From Galbibacter mesophilus (GTDB lineage Bacteria; Bacteroidota; Bacteroidia; Flavobacteriales; Flavobacteriaceae): a stretch of 64,000 nt of DNA. The notes under the pieces were generated by a model. It had not been told where the DNA came from. It saw nothing but the letters and a program-made list of their open reading frames with translations, and searched no databases. Both the position numbers and the translations under genes were made by a program. This document shows positions 26,101-33,914 of this stretch, one piece after another (position 1 is the stretch's first letter; every line of letters begins with the position of its first letter). The stretch spans positions 558,001 to 622,000 of the forward strand of contig NZ_JAMQVC010000002.1 in NCBI RefSeq assembly GCF_023721415.1, given 5' to 3'.

Positions 26101-26531
26101 TTTATAACCAAACAGCTGCTGTTTTGGAGAGCATGACCGGTTTTAGAAATCAAAGTACAGATATTTTGAATAGATGGCAGAGCCCAGGGGATATCACCAA
26201 TATTCCGCAAGCTAGGTTTACCGATCCTACAGGACTCGCAGCAGTTGGTGCGAACAACCGGGAGATATCAGACCGTTTTCTAGAAGATGGATCTTACTTG
26301 CGTATTAAGGACATCCGTTTGAGCTACACTTTGCCTTTTAGTTCTTTTACTAATTTGGATTCAGGTTCTGTTAACTTGTATGTGGCGGTTAGAAATGCAT
26401 TTTTGTTTACAGATTACTCGGGCTACGATCCAGAATCCCAGAACAATAGTGTGGTTACTGCAGTAGGAATTGATTACTTGGTACAACCGCAACCAAGAAC
26501 GTTTTTAACTGGTTTTACTCTAGAATTTTAA
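23103..26531 (+). CDS. SusC/RagA-type TonB-dependent receptor with STN signalling domain
   Basis: A 1142-aa outer-membrane protein that imports a ligand using TonB energy. In order: signal peptide, STN domain (~45-115; VNLEKALEELESLTKYKFLY), a carboxypeptidase-regulatory-like domain (~145-215; GVVTDNKNVPLPGVSVIEKGT), the SusC signature VIGYGTQKRG, the plug (MEILKDAAATAIYGARASNG) and a long beta-barrel ending in TFLTGFTLEF, a typical C-terminal strand. The STN domain links it to the FecR/sigma pair upstream. SusD starts 12 bp downstream. The bound ligand is unknown; see the discussion of the locus. Confidence 0.95.
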   Translation: MKKTPRISFSRLLLFKTNLAMKLTIILLLVSIFTVQANSYSQKTKVTLNLEDVNLEKALEELESLTKYKFLYNVNKIDPSQKVTIKANNTPLDRVLDGMFKNTKIYYQVKSKQIVLLVNEEFKSSAIDNMSGMPAKMSSVQQVVEGVVTDNKNVPLPGVSVIEKGTTNGVVTDFEGKYSITLKSDKATLSYSYIGFRTKDIVVNNQSTINVKLEEETQSLDEVIVIGYGTQKRGQLTTSVASVSGDDVKNFPVTSADVLLQGRASGVQVVQNSGAPGAENYVRIRGNGSLLGQNRPLYIVDGVQMNNITTNVLDAGGQLTTSTSDLNPNDIESMEILKDAAATAIYGARASNGVVLITTKRGKSGKTRFQLNSYTGLQEVPNELDLLNGRQYVDFINESIANDNAILNTNTPVPDFIEYTGINTDWQDEVFRTAPITDVNLSMTAGGEKTKYYVSLGMFDQKGTIRNQAYNRVNARINVDHQATTKLKIGNSLTLSYSDNDRVFTDFNSLNPLASALVFNPNFPVYNEDGSYFQDPNNLDPVGNPVQLAEEITFNSKQKRVLGNFYAEYNILQGLDFKTTFGVDYLQDRQQRFIPNTIEGFGAGAEATGANFEQTLWSFENTLTYNKMFGEKHSLNALLGFSILEREEYLLRAGGSLAGSNIVTTIAISTPTPPNNYITNYGLVSYFSRVNYSFDNKYLLGASLRADGSSRFGEDNRFGYFPSASVGWRISEEGFMENANWLTDLKIRGSVGVTGNQEGLSGDFPSLALYGTGQDYLSTFPGIAQTSIANPSLTWEETTQYDLGLDLTMFNGRVNITADVYHKFTDKLLFFRQLPWTSGFQQDNGSNIGKMENKGLELAFSTVNIDGDFRWTSDFNISFNQNEITELPDFDPNDPIGSDFSQQQPDAFGTDGTRSVFRVGESFGSFYGYKVEGVDPDNGNIIYENLDGSVDEDGNPTIGISDRQIFGNALPIHTGGFTNNFSYKNLELSIFMQWSYGNDIYNQTAAVLESMTGFRNQSTDILNRWQSPGDITNIPQARFTDPTGLAAVGANNREISDRFLEDGSYLRIKDIRLSYTLPFSSFTNLDSGSVNLYVAVRNAFLFTDYSGYDPESQNNSVVTAVGIDYLVQPQPRTFLTGFTLEF

Positions 26532-26543
26532 AATAGTAGCAAA

Positions 26544-28010
26544 ATGAAACTCAATATAAAAATATATATAGCATTAGTGGCAATAAGCATTGTTTCTTGT
26601 GATACATTGGAGCAGGAACCTATTAGTGTAATTGCCAGTGAAAACTTTTTTCAAAATGAAGAACAGGTAAACGCCGCATTGAGCGCCACTTACGATGTTT
26701 TACAATCCGGTGCAATAGGTAGAGATTTTAAAGCTTCAGCCACTGCGGCAAGCGATGAAAGTACTACAAGTAGTTCCGGAGGTAATAACAACAGGGCAAA
26801 CGATCATGCAATTAATGCAGACCATGGTCCTGCAAGGGATTTATGGCGTGCTTTGTACCAAGGAATCCATCGAACAAATGATATCATTGAAAATCTACCA
26901 AATATTAGCGATCCTGCTTTAGATCTTGATAATCGCAGGGAGCAATACATGGGAGAAGCTCGGTTTTTAAGAGGATTCTTTTATTGGAATTTATTGAAAT
27001 GGTACGGACCCGTACCTGTAATACTGAATACAACTCAATCTTCAGACCCTGCGGTTCTAAATGTAGAAAGGACTCCCTTACCACAAGTCTATGAGCAAGT
27101 AATTGAAGATTTGGAATACGGTGAACAGTTTTTACCAACGCAATATGCAAGTGAAGTTTTTACACGCGGAAGAGCGACTAAAGGAGCTGCTCAAGCGGTA
27201 TTGTCTAAAGTATTCCTGCGCAGAGCGTACACTGATTTTGCCGATGGAGGCGATTTTCAAGCATCGGCAGATTATGCAAAGAAAGTAATAGATAACTCGG
27301 GACTGTACAGATTGGTTCCAGCGGATAACTATTTTACGATGTTTGAAGCGGGAGCGGGAAATACTAGCGAATCTATTTTTGAAATTCAAACGGAAACCAT
27401 CGAGATAAACAGTAGCGATGATTTGTACAGGGAGTTTGAAGCTAGTGAAAATGGACCAAGAGCCCGTGCTCGGATAGTACCTAACCAAAAGCTAATTGAT
27501 GCTTTTAACACTTTCCCTGGGGATATTCGAAAAGATGCCGTTTTAAAACCCATGGATCCAGAGCAAAATGCTGGTTTTAGTTTCTACATTAACAAACATA
27601 ATGTTGGTGAAGGGCAATTAATTCCGAATTTAGTTTTAATACGCCTAGCAGACATTATGCTTGTGCGTGCCGAGGCCTTGAATGCACTGAACCAAACGGC
27701 GGATGCTATTGCTTTGCTGAATACGGTAAGAAACCGTGCACAGATTCCGCCCACTACGGCCACTTCCCCTGCAGATATTTTTCAAGCCATTCAAGATGAA
27801 AGATTTGTAGAATTGGCTTTTGAAGGACACAGATGGCACGACTTGTCCCGTTTCCCTGCCAACAATTACGAATGGGCGCGCATGGAATATGCAGAAACCG
27901 AAGAAAGGAGCCAAATGAGTGAAGACGAAACGTATCAATTACTTTGGCCAATTAACAACAGGGAATTGGACGTAAACGATAAGCTCGAACAAAACCCCGG
28001 TTACAACTAA
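26544..28010 (+). CDS. SusD/RagB-family surface lipoprotein
   Basis: A 488-aa lipoprotein (lipobox ISIVSC, Cys19) that caps the SusC barrel and binds its ligand at the surface. Typical SusD features are SVIASENFFQNEEQVNAALSATYDVL, the TPR-like helices with EARFLRGFFYWNLLKWYGPVPVIL, GAAQAVLSKVFLRRAYT, and the C-terminal ERFVELAFEGHRWHDLSRF with a final LDVNDKLEQNPGYN. It is complete and co-transcribed with the SusC gene. A 425-bp gap follows before the next gene. Confidence 0.95.
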   Translation: MKLNIKIYIALVAISIVSCDTLEQEPISVIASENFFQNEEQVNAALSATYDVLQSGAIGRDFKASATAASDESTTSSSGGNNNRANDHAINADHGPARDLWRALYQGIHRTNDIIENLPNISDPALDLDNRREQYMGEARFLRGFFYWNLLKWYGPVPVILNTTQSSDPAVLNVERTPLPQVYEQVIEDLEYGEQFLPTQYASEVFTRGRATKGAAQAVLSKVFLRRAYTDFADGGDFQASADYAKKVIDNSGLYRLVPADNYFTMFEAGAGNTSESIFEIQTETIEINSSDDLYREFEASENGPRARARIVPNQKLIDAFNTFPGDIRKDAVLKPMDPEQNAGFSFYINKHNVGEGQLIPNLVLIRLADIMLVRAEALNALNQTADAIALLNTVRNRAQIPPTTATSPADIFQAIQDERFVELAFEGHRWHDLSRFPANNYEWARMEYAETEERSQMSEDETYQLLWPINNRELDVNDKLEQNPGYN

Positions 28011-28435
28011 GAAATTAGAAATGTCTATTAGCAATTCCGAAAGGTTTTGCTAATAAAACCACACTTAATTTGAATTGGTTAACAGTTGCTTTGGCAGACT
28101 GTTTAATAAGTAATGTTTAAAAAAAAAAATTCTTTTGTTACAAATGTAACTTTGTGTTTTCGCTTCTATTTACTGATTGTCAGCGTCTTATATTCAAGTT
28201 GTTATCGGTTATAAGAGTATTTATTACTTTTTAAGCAGTCTGCTTTTCAATAAATGAATTTCTTCATTTGTGAAACTCTTTTTTTGGAATTAATTTGCAA
28301 CAAACCAGCATACCAAAACTGTATAATAAAATCAGTGTTAATTTTCTTGAAAACAATGAGGTAATAGTGAAGATCTATTGAATTTATTGTTTTTGTGAGA
28401 AGAATTTATGCACGATTTAATATGAAAACAATACC
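28011..28435. other. Intergenic region with a possible regulatory palindrome
   Basis: No gene was seen in this 425-bp AT-rich stretch. A perfect palindrome GTTACA-AA-TGTAAC lies at 28137-28150 and overlaps TAACTTTG (28147-28154), which matches the TAnnTTTG -7 element. No convincing terminator was found after susD. Confidence 0.45.
28137..28154 (+). promoter_or_regulatory. Candidate operator overlapping a -7 element
   Basis: The inverted repeat GTTACA/TGTAAC (28137-28150) is CRP/FNR-like in layout. Its right arm shares four bases with the -7 box TAACTTTG. The downstream genes at 28436-36389 could be controlled here separately from susCD. There is no TTTG at the ideal distance upstream (the nearest ends 9 nt before the box). 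Confidence 0.35.
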
Positions 28436-29356
28436 ATGTCAGAACACATAACACACATAGCTGTTTATGAGGACTCGGTAAGGATGATCAGTAAGATGAC
28501 TGGAATTCCTAAAGCCTTCAGTACAGCAGTAAAAAATCAACCAGATGCTGGACTAATATCCAGTGGAGCGAGAGGAAATCACCTTTTTGCAATTCCAATA
28601 ATTGAAGAAGTTAGGGATCGCTGGGAAAACAGAAAACCTGGTGATGGTACCGAGGAAAAATTGGCAGCAGCCATTGGTTGGCTCAGTCACAGAGCGATCG
28701 ATCTTCAAGTAAAACCAAACTACATTAAATCAGAAGATATTAAAGATCCTCATTTTTCAAGTTATGAAAACCAGATTTATTGCGATGCGATAACTTTCTC
28801 GAAGGTTTATAATCATGGAAAAGCAGCATCTATTTCCTCAAGGGTCGCATTCTCCGGTGCTACACTGGAAACTAATATGCAGTCTCATCCAGGAGCTACA
28901 CTTTTACATCAACCGTATATCGAACATCTTTTGTGCAGTCTAACCCAACAACAATTAATCGGGATACGAAAATTTAATGAAACGGCTTCTAATATAGATG
29001 AATGGTTAGACGCTTTTCCTTCGGAATATCAAAAACTGAGTGAAAACTTGGAAGTGTATATTGAAGCGTATCAAAGTCCGGACCCAAAAAAAATGAAAAG
29101 GTACATAGACGACCTTAATTTTTATGATGATAAAGATGAAATTATTCAAATGGTTCGTGAAATACAGCAAAAAGGTTCATCAGGAATAAATGTTGAGCAA
29201 GCAGCTGAAAAAGGCCGAGCACAAAGTCATTACGCCCAAGGATTAGCTAGAAGCTATCGATTTATAAGTAGCGCCGCTGATTTTTTCAATAGGAAAATAA
29301 GCAAGGAACAAGTGTACGATCAAGTTGAAATTTTCACTAAATCCCACAGAATATGA
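28436..29356 (+). CDS. Protein of unknown function, weak zinc-dependent phospholipase C-like pattern
   Basis: A 306-aa protein without a signal peptide. The N-terminal half has EHITHIAVYEDSV, SGARGNHLFAIPIIEEV and IGWLSHRAIDLQVKP. The spacing of His and Asp residues recalls the zinc-dependent phospholipase C/S1-P1 nuclease helix bundle (GxLSHxxxD), but the match is weak and the usual export signal is missing. The C-terminal half is helical and charged. Its stop overlaps the next start by 4 bases (ATGA, 29353-29356), so it is translationally coupled to the Tat protein downstream. The function is not recognised. Confidence 0.7.
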   Translation: MSEHITHIAVYEDSVRMISKMTGIPKAFSTAVKNQPDAGLISSGARGNHLFAIPIIEEVRDRWENRKPGDGTEEKLAAAIGWLSHRAIDLQVKPNYIKSEDIKDPHFSSYENQIYCDAITFSKVYNHGKAASISSRVAFSGATLETNMQSHPGATLLHQPYIEHLLCSLTQQQLIGIRKFNETASNIDEWLDAFPSEYQKLSENLEVYIEAYQSPDPKKMKRYIDDLNFYDDKDEIIQMVREIQQKGSSGINVEQAAEKGRAQSHYAQGLARSYRFISSAADFFNRKISKEQVYDQVEIFTKSHRI

Positions 29357-30306
29357 AGCGAGTAGATAAGCAGATTTCAGAAAGCAAGTCATTTGTACAA
29401 AATAGGCGAGCATTTTTAAAAACAGGGGCAATTGCCACATCGGGAATGTTGTTACCTCGTTTTATGTGGGCTTCAGGAGCTTTTGATACTTCCGTAGTAA
29501 GTAGTTCTTCGGGAATTTATGTAACGCCAACTATTTTGTTGCATAAAACAGCTGTTTTGGTAGCAGGATCAGATTTTATAGGGAGCGACATTCAAAGGGC
29601 ATTAGCCTCAGATATAAATAATTTGGCACCTGGGAATGCCTTTTTTTCAGGTTTGCACATGCCTTTTTCCCAAAAAGATAAATTGGCAGCATTACAAAGA
29701 TTAAAAGAAAAGGTTACACTCGGGACAATGAGCAAACAGGAAAGCGAGCGGTTGGCTGTAATTTTAGGGGGATTGGCTGGCACAGCGGCTTTGGACGTCT
29801 TAAAAGAGGAAGGAAGTCAGGAGCAACAAATCGCGCATGATGCTGCTTTGCTAGATATTTTTTATTCCAAAGGAAAAAAAGCTTCTTCCAAAGATGATGA
29901 AGAAGTAGCTTCCTTGTTTAAGGAAATAACTCCTCGAACCTTTACACGTTTCCACACCATTAAACCTGATGAGAAGTTAGGACCAGAATGGGTGTTAAGA
30001 ATGCAGTCGTATAGAGAAAGTACAGATGAATATTACAATTCGTTGGCAAAGAAATTTGTGGAATTTAATGGAAATTTAAATGCGTACCCTTCACCTTTTA
30101 TTACTCCAGGCGATACTATTCTCGTAAAAGTTTCTACTCTTAGCGATATAGATGAAATTGACAGAAAAGAGGCCAATGGGTTAGTGCAAAATAATACTTC
30201 CATTGCCGGAAAAGCACTTGCCAAAAGCTATAACGCTATTATTGGAGTTAATGATTTTTGGAGAGGGGCACTAACAATCGACGAATTAGAAATGAAATTA
30301 AAATAA
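29353..30306 (+). CDS. Tat-exported protein of unknown function
   Basis: A 317-aa protein with a twin-arginine signal (NRRAFLKTG followed by a hydrophobic stretch and AAS-like cleavage region near MWASG). The mature part begins with a segment like SIYVTPTILLHKTAVLVAG and is helical in the middle (KDKLAALQRLKEKV). No catalytic motif was recognised. Tat export usually implies a folded, cofactor-carrying or partner-bound protein. The next gene also encodes a Tat substrate, starting 4 bp after this stop, so the two could be exported as a pair. It is coupled to the upstream gene by an ATGA overlap. Confidence 0.75.
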   Translation: MKRVDKQISESKSFVQNRRAFLKTGAIATSGMLLPRFMWASGAFDTSVVSSSSGIYVTPTILLHKTAVLVAGSDFIGSDIQRALASDINNLAPGNAFFSGLHMPFSQKDKLAALQRLKEKVTLGTMSKQESERLAVILGGLAGTAALDVLKEEGSQEQQIAHDAALLDIFYSKGKKASSKDDEEVASLFKEITPRTFTRFHTIKPDEKLGPEWVLRMQSYRESTDEYYNSLAKKFVEFNGNLNAYPSPFITPGDTILVKVSTLSDIDEIDRKEANGLVQNNTSIAGKALAKSYNAIIGVNDFWRGALTIDELEMKLK

Positions 30307-30310
30307 GTAA

Positions 30311-31573
30311 ATGCAATCAAACAGAAGAAATTTTTTCACCACTTTAGCGGGTGGTGCCATCGGCGGAGCATTATTGCCTTCTTTTGGCATGCCCATTTCA
30401 GAGGAAGAAAATAGGCGTTATGAAAAGTTGGATAAAGTTTTAAAAGAGCCTGTTCTAAAGAAAGAGCTTTTCAGTACTCCCATAATTATAAAAGAAGTGA
30501 ACCTTTTGGTGCACGAAGGGAATTTCATCTGTAAAGTACTTTCGGAGGATGGGCAAGTGGGGATTTCAGTAAGCAACAATATTAGAATGCATTACCTCTA
30601 CCCAATATTAACTAAAAGGGTAGCGCCATTTTTTGTTGGAAAAGATGCTCGTGAGTTGGATAAGCTAATTGAAGAAGTTTACACCTACAAAAGCAATTAT
30701 AAAATGCAGAGTTACGCGGTTTGGGTACCTGTAGCCACGGTAGAATTTGCCATTCTGGATCTTTTAGGGAGAATTGCCAATAAACCGATCACCCAATTAA
30801 TCGGAGACACGCACAATAAAAAAGTAGGCGTTTATCAAGCCAATAATTTTAGAGGGAAATCTCCGGAAGAATCTTTAGAAGGAATTAAAAAGCAAGTAGA
30901 AGAAACGCAATCCAAGGCTTTAAAATTTAAAGTTGCGGGAAGGATGGGCGACAAGGATTTGCCTGAAGGTAGAAGCGAACAACTAATCCCAATGGTGAGA
31001 AAAGCTTTTGGAGACGAAATGGTTATTTATGCTGATGCCAACGGCGGTTATGATGTGAAAGAAGCGATTCGAATAGGGAAATTAATGCAAGAAAATAAAT
31101 TCGATTTTTTTGAAGAACCGGTTCCATTTGATTGGTACGAAGAAACCAAACAGGTGAAGGATAAATTAAGTGTGCCAATAGCTGGTGGAGAACAGGAGGG
31201 AAGCATGCATAACTTTAGATGGTTGTTGGGAAATAACGGATTGGATATTGTACAACCCGATATATTTTATTTCGGCGGAATGATTCGATCGATGAAAGTG
31301 GCTAAAATGGCTCATGCGCTAGGAAAACCTTGCGTACCACATATATCAGGTTCGGGTCTGGGCTATTTGTACATGATGCATTTTGTTTCCGCATTACCAA
31401 ATGCTGGTCCGTATCACGAGTTTAAAGGCTTTAACAATACCATTCCGTTTGAATGCAAGACGTCTGACCTAAAGGTGAAAGATGGAAAAATAGATGTTCC
31501 TACCGGACCAGGTTTGGCTATTGATATTGAACAATCGTATATTGACAAACATAAAAAAGTGACTACCTTATAA
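30311..31573 (+). CDS. Tat-exported enolase-superfamily enzyme, mandelate racemase subgroup
   Basis: A 420-aa enzyme with a twin-arginine signal (SNRRNFFTTLAGG). The barrel carries the mandelate-racemase set: Lys205-x-Lys207 (ALKFKVAG), Asp242 (YADANGG), Glu268/269 (FFEEPVPF), Glu294 (AGGEQEG), Asp317 (QPD) and His344 (PHISGSG), with Glu370 (YHEFKG) near the position of the third-proton donor. This pattern fits abstraction of a proton next to a carboxylate, as in acid-sugar dehydratases and racemases. Most relatives are cytoplasmic, so periplasmic export is notable. The substrate is not predictable. It follows the other Tat gene by 4 bp and may share its function. Confidence 0.88.
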   Translation: MQSNRRNFFTTLAGGAIGGALLPSFGMPISEEENRRYEKLDKVLKEPVLKKELFSTPIIIKEVNLLVHEGNFICKVLSEDGQVGISVSNNIRMHYLYPILTKRVAPFFVGKDARELDKLIEEVYTYKSNYKMQSYAVWVPVATVEFAILDLLGRIANKPITQLIGDTHNKKVGVYQANNFRGKSPEESLEGIKKQVEETQSKALKFKVAGRMGDKDLPEGRSEQLIPMVRKAFGDEMVIYADANGGYDVKEAIRIGKLMQENKFDFFEEPVPFDWYEETKQVKDKLSVPIAGGEQEGSMHNFRWLLGNNGLDIVQPDIFYFGGMIRSMKVAKMAHALGKPCVPHISGSGLGYLYMMHFVSALPNAGPYHEFKGFNNTIPFECKTSDLKVKDGKIDVPTGPGLAIDIEQSYIDKHKKVTTL

Positions 31574-31626
31574 AAATGCATGATTCATGCTACTAACGAA
31601 GTAAAACTAACATAGAAAACCGATCA

Positions 31627-32769
31627 ATGAAGTACGTATTTAAGTTGTTGCCATTCAGTGTGATTATGATGCCACTGATAATTTTTTCCCAAAGCAACAA
31701 ACCATGGAATTTTAAAAGTAAATCTAAGAACACACAATCCATCATCCTTTTAGGGGATAATAATATTCAGCATCGCGAAAATCCTTCCGAAGCTTATAAA
31801 TATCTTATCCCAACATTTAAAGAAACCGATTTTATATTCGTGAATTTAGAAGGCCCTTTTGCAGGAGGAACTTCAGATACCACTAAAACAGACATTCCGC
31901 ATAAAAATTGGAGGTATTCCAATCCAGATCAAGTGGAAGCACTTAGTGCGGCGGGAATAGATGCGGTAGGAGTAGCCAATAACGTAACGTACCCATACCA
32001 AGCATTGATGAAAAGTTTAGGTGTGTTGGACAAAGCTGGGATAAAATATGCTGGTGGCGGAAAAAATATTAAAGAAGCACATCAACCTGTAATTATTGAG
32101 AAAAAAGGATTAAAGGTTGGGTTTATGCAATATGCGGCCACGGTGTTTCCTACAAATCATGCAGCTACAGAAAATCAGCCAGGAATTGCTCAAATAAAAG
32201 TACATACCGCTTATCAACCACCTAAAAATGTTGATAAACCTGGGCAGCCACCCATTGTTATTACTTGGATGGATGAAAATTCCAAAGCATTGATGGTAAA
32301 TGATATTAAAGAGCTCCGAAAAAAAGTGGATGTGGTTATCGTATCCTATCACTGGGGCGTTTCAGATACTTACGAACCGGTATCCTACCAAAGTGACATA
32401 GGAAAAGCCGTTATCGATGCTGGTGCCGATGTTGTTTTTGGTCATGGTCCGCATCGATATCAAAAAGTGGAACTGCACCAAGGAAAACCTATTTTTCACA
32501 GTTTGGGGCAAGCAGCTTTTGATGATTTAAGAAGCAATAGATCCAGTAGATATAGAGAAGGACTAATGGTTCATATTTCGGTAGAAGACAAAAAACTGAA
32601 AGAAGTTTCTTTAGTTCCAACTTGGAGGGAGGATGATAATTTTTTGCGATTGTATGATCCAAACCAAGGAAAAGGAAAGGAATTGTTTGAGTACTTGCAA
32701 TCAGTAAATGAAAGCGGCGCTCCGCTTATTGTAGAAGGTCAAGAAATTAAAGTAGAAGGAATTAAATAA
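31627..32769 (+). CDS. CapA-like metallophosphatase-fold protein (secreted)
   Basis: A 380-aa protein with a signal peptide (cleavage near IFSQSNK). It has the CapA/PgsA layout: IILLGDNNIQ, FIFVNLEGPFAG, VGVANNVTYPYQ, VVIVSYHWGVSDTYEP and VVFGHGPHRYQKVE. The segment usually reading ANNH reads ANNV, so one expected His of the metal/phosphate centre is replaced by Val; other His residues are present. CapA relatives take part in poly-gamma-glutamate synthesis or act on related polymers; here the gene sits in an uptake locus, so a role on a glutamyl- or acid-containing substrate is possible but unproven. Confidence 0.85.
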   Translation: MKYVFKLLPFSVIMMPLIIFSQSNKPWNFKSKSKNTQSIILLGDNNIQHRENPSEAYKYLIPTFKETDFIFVNLEGPFAGGTSDTTKTDIPHKNWRYSNPDQVEALSAAGIDAVGVANNVTYPYQALMKSLGVLDKAGIKYAGGGKNIKEAHQPVIIEKKGLKVGFMQYAATVFPTNHAATENQPGIAQIKVHTAYQPPKNVDKPGQPPIVITWMDENSKALMVNDIKELRKKVDVVIVSYHWGVSDTYEPVSYQSDIGKAVIDAGADVVFGHGPHRYQKVELHQGKPIFHSLGQAAFDDLRSNRSSRYREGLMVHISVEDKKLKEVSLVPTWREDDNFLRLYDPNQGKGKELFEYLQSVNESGAPLIVEGQEIKVEGIK

Positions 32770-32788
32770 AAAGTTACAAATTATTACC

Positions 32789-33889
32789 ATGAAGAAATTA
32801 AGTATTCTTTTAACCATATTAGCCGGTATAAATCTTTTATCGGCACAACAATATTTAAATTATCAACTTAGGCTAGAGCCCGTTTGGTCTCGTGTAGCCG
32901 ATGCTTTGGGAGAGCCTGGTTCTGTAGAAAGTGCTGAGTTTTCCCCTGACGGAAAATATATTGTTAGCGGTACAAAATATGATAATTCAGTAATAATGTG
33001 GCGTACTTCAGATGGTGCTGAACTCTGGAGAAACTATACCGCTGAAGAAGTGGAACGCGTTGGCTGGTCTGCCGATGGAAAATATGTAGCTGCCGCTAGT
33101 GAAGATTATTTAATTACCATTTATGAAAGTAAAACAGGTGAAGTCTTTAAAACCATAAAACTGAAGAAGGCCGTAGATGGCTTAACTTGGTCGCATAAAG
33201 GTGCTTTGCTGGCTGTGGGGGAAGAAAAAACCAAAGAAGGGGATGAACTTCAAGGATGGATTCATATTTACGATATGTCCACTGGAAAAGAAGTAAAGAA
33301 AATGGATTTTGGAAACACAGTGAACGAATTGTTTTTTACCCAAGACGATCAATATCTTTTGGCAGTGGGGCACGGTGCTGTAAAAATTTATAACGCCTCT
33401 AATTGGAAATTGGAGCAAACATTGAAACCAGAGTACCACACTATTTTTACTAGCGGTGTTTTCTCTCCAGACGCGAAATATGTATTTGCCGTTGGACAGG
33501 GAGGAACTTCAAGAGGAAACGCATACTTATGGGAATGGAAGACTGGAAAATTGGTGAAAATGTTTAACCATACTGGTAAAAAGATTGAGTCCGTTTCCTG
33601 GCATCCTGGTGGAAATTATATCGCTCACGCTGGGCATGACCCTTATATTTACGTTTATCGAGTTTTTGATATTATAAATAATGGTAACGATGCTATTCCA
33701 GTGGCACATAAAGTTTGGGCCAGCGACCATGCCGAGTATATCGATTTTAATGCTGATGGTAGCTTCTTGGTGAGTGCACACCAAAACGGACTTATAAAGC
33801 TTTGGGTTTGGATGGGCGAAGATTCATCAGTGAATTCCCGCAGACACGAATGGGTGCGAAAAAATCAAACTGACGCCGAAAACGAGTAG
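32789..33889 (+). CDS. Secreted WD40-repeat beta-propeller protein
   Basis: A 366-aa protein with a signal peptide (LSAQQY). It contains about seven WD40-type blades, for example VESAEFSPDGKYIVSGTKYD, VERVGWSADGKYVAAASED, VDGLTWSHKGALLAVGEE and IESVSWHPGGNYIAHAGHD, ending with FNADGSFLVSAHQNGLIKLW. No catalytic motif was seen; WD40 propellers are usually binding or scaffold proteins. It is 19 bp after the CapA-like gene and 25 bp before the PAL-like gene, so it likely belongs to the same operon. Confidence 0.85.
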   Translation: MKKLSILLTILAGINLLSAQQYLNYQLRLEPVWSRVADALGEPGSVESAEFSPDGKYIVSGTKYDNSVIMWRTSDGAELWRNYTAEEVERVGWSADGKYVAAASEDYLITIYESKTGEVFKTIKLKKAVDGLTWSHKGALLAVGEEKTKEGDELQGWIHIYDMSTGKEVKKMDFGNTVNELFFTQDDQYLLAVGHGAVKIYNASNWKLEQTLKPEYHTIFTSGVFSPDAKYVFAVGQGGTSRGNAYLWEWKTGKLVKMFNHTGKKIESVSWHPGGNYIAHAGHDPYIYVYRVFDIINNGNDAIPVAHKVWASDHAEYIDFNADGSFLVSAHQNGLIKLWVWMGEDSSVNSRRHEWVRKNQTDAENE

Positions 33890-33914
33890 AAAAAAATCAT
33901 TTATAACGAATTCT

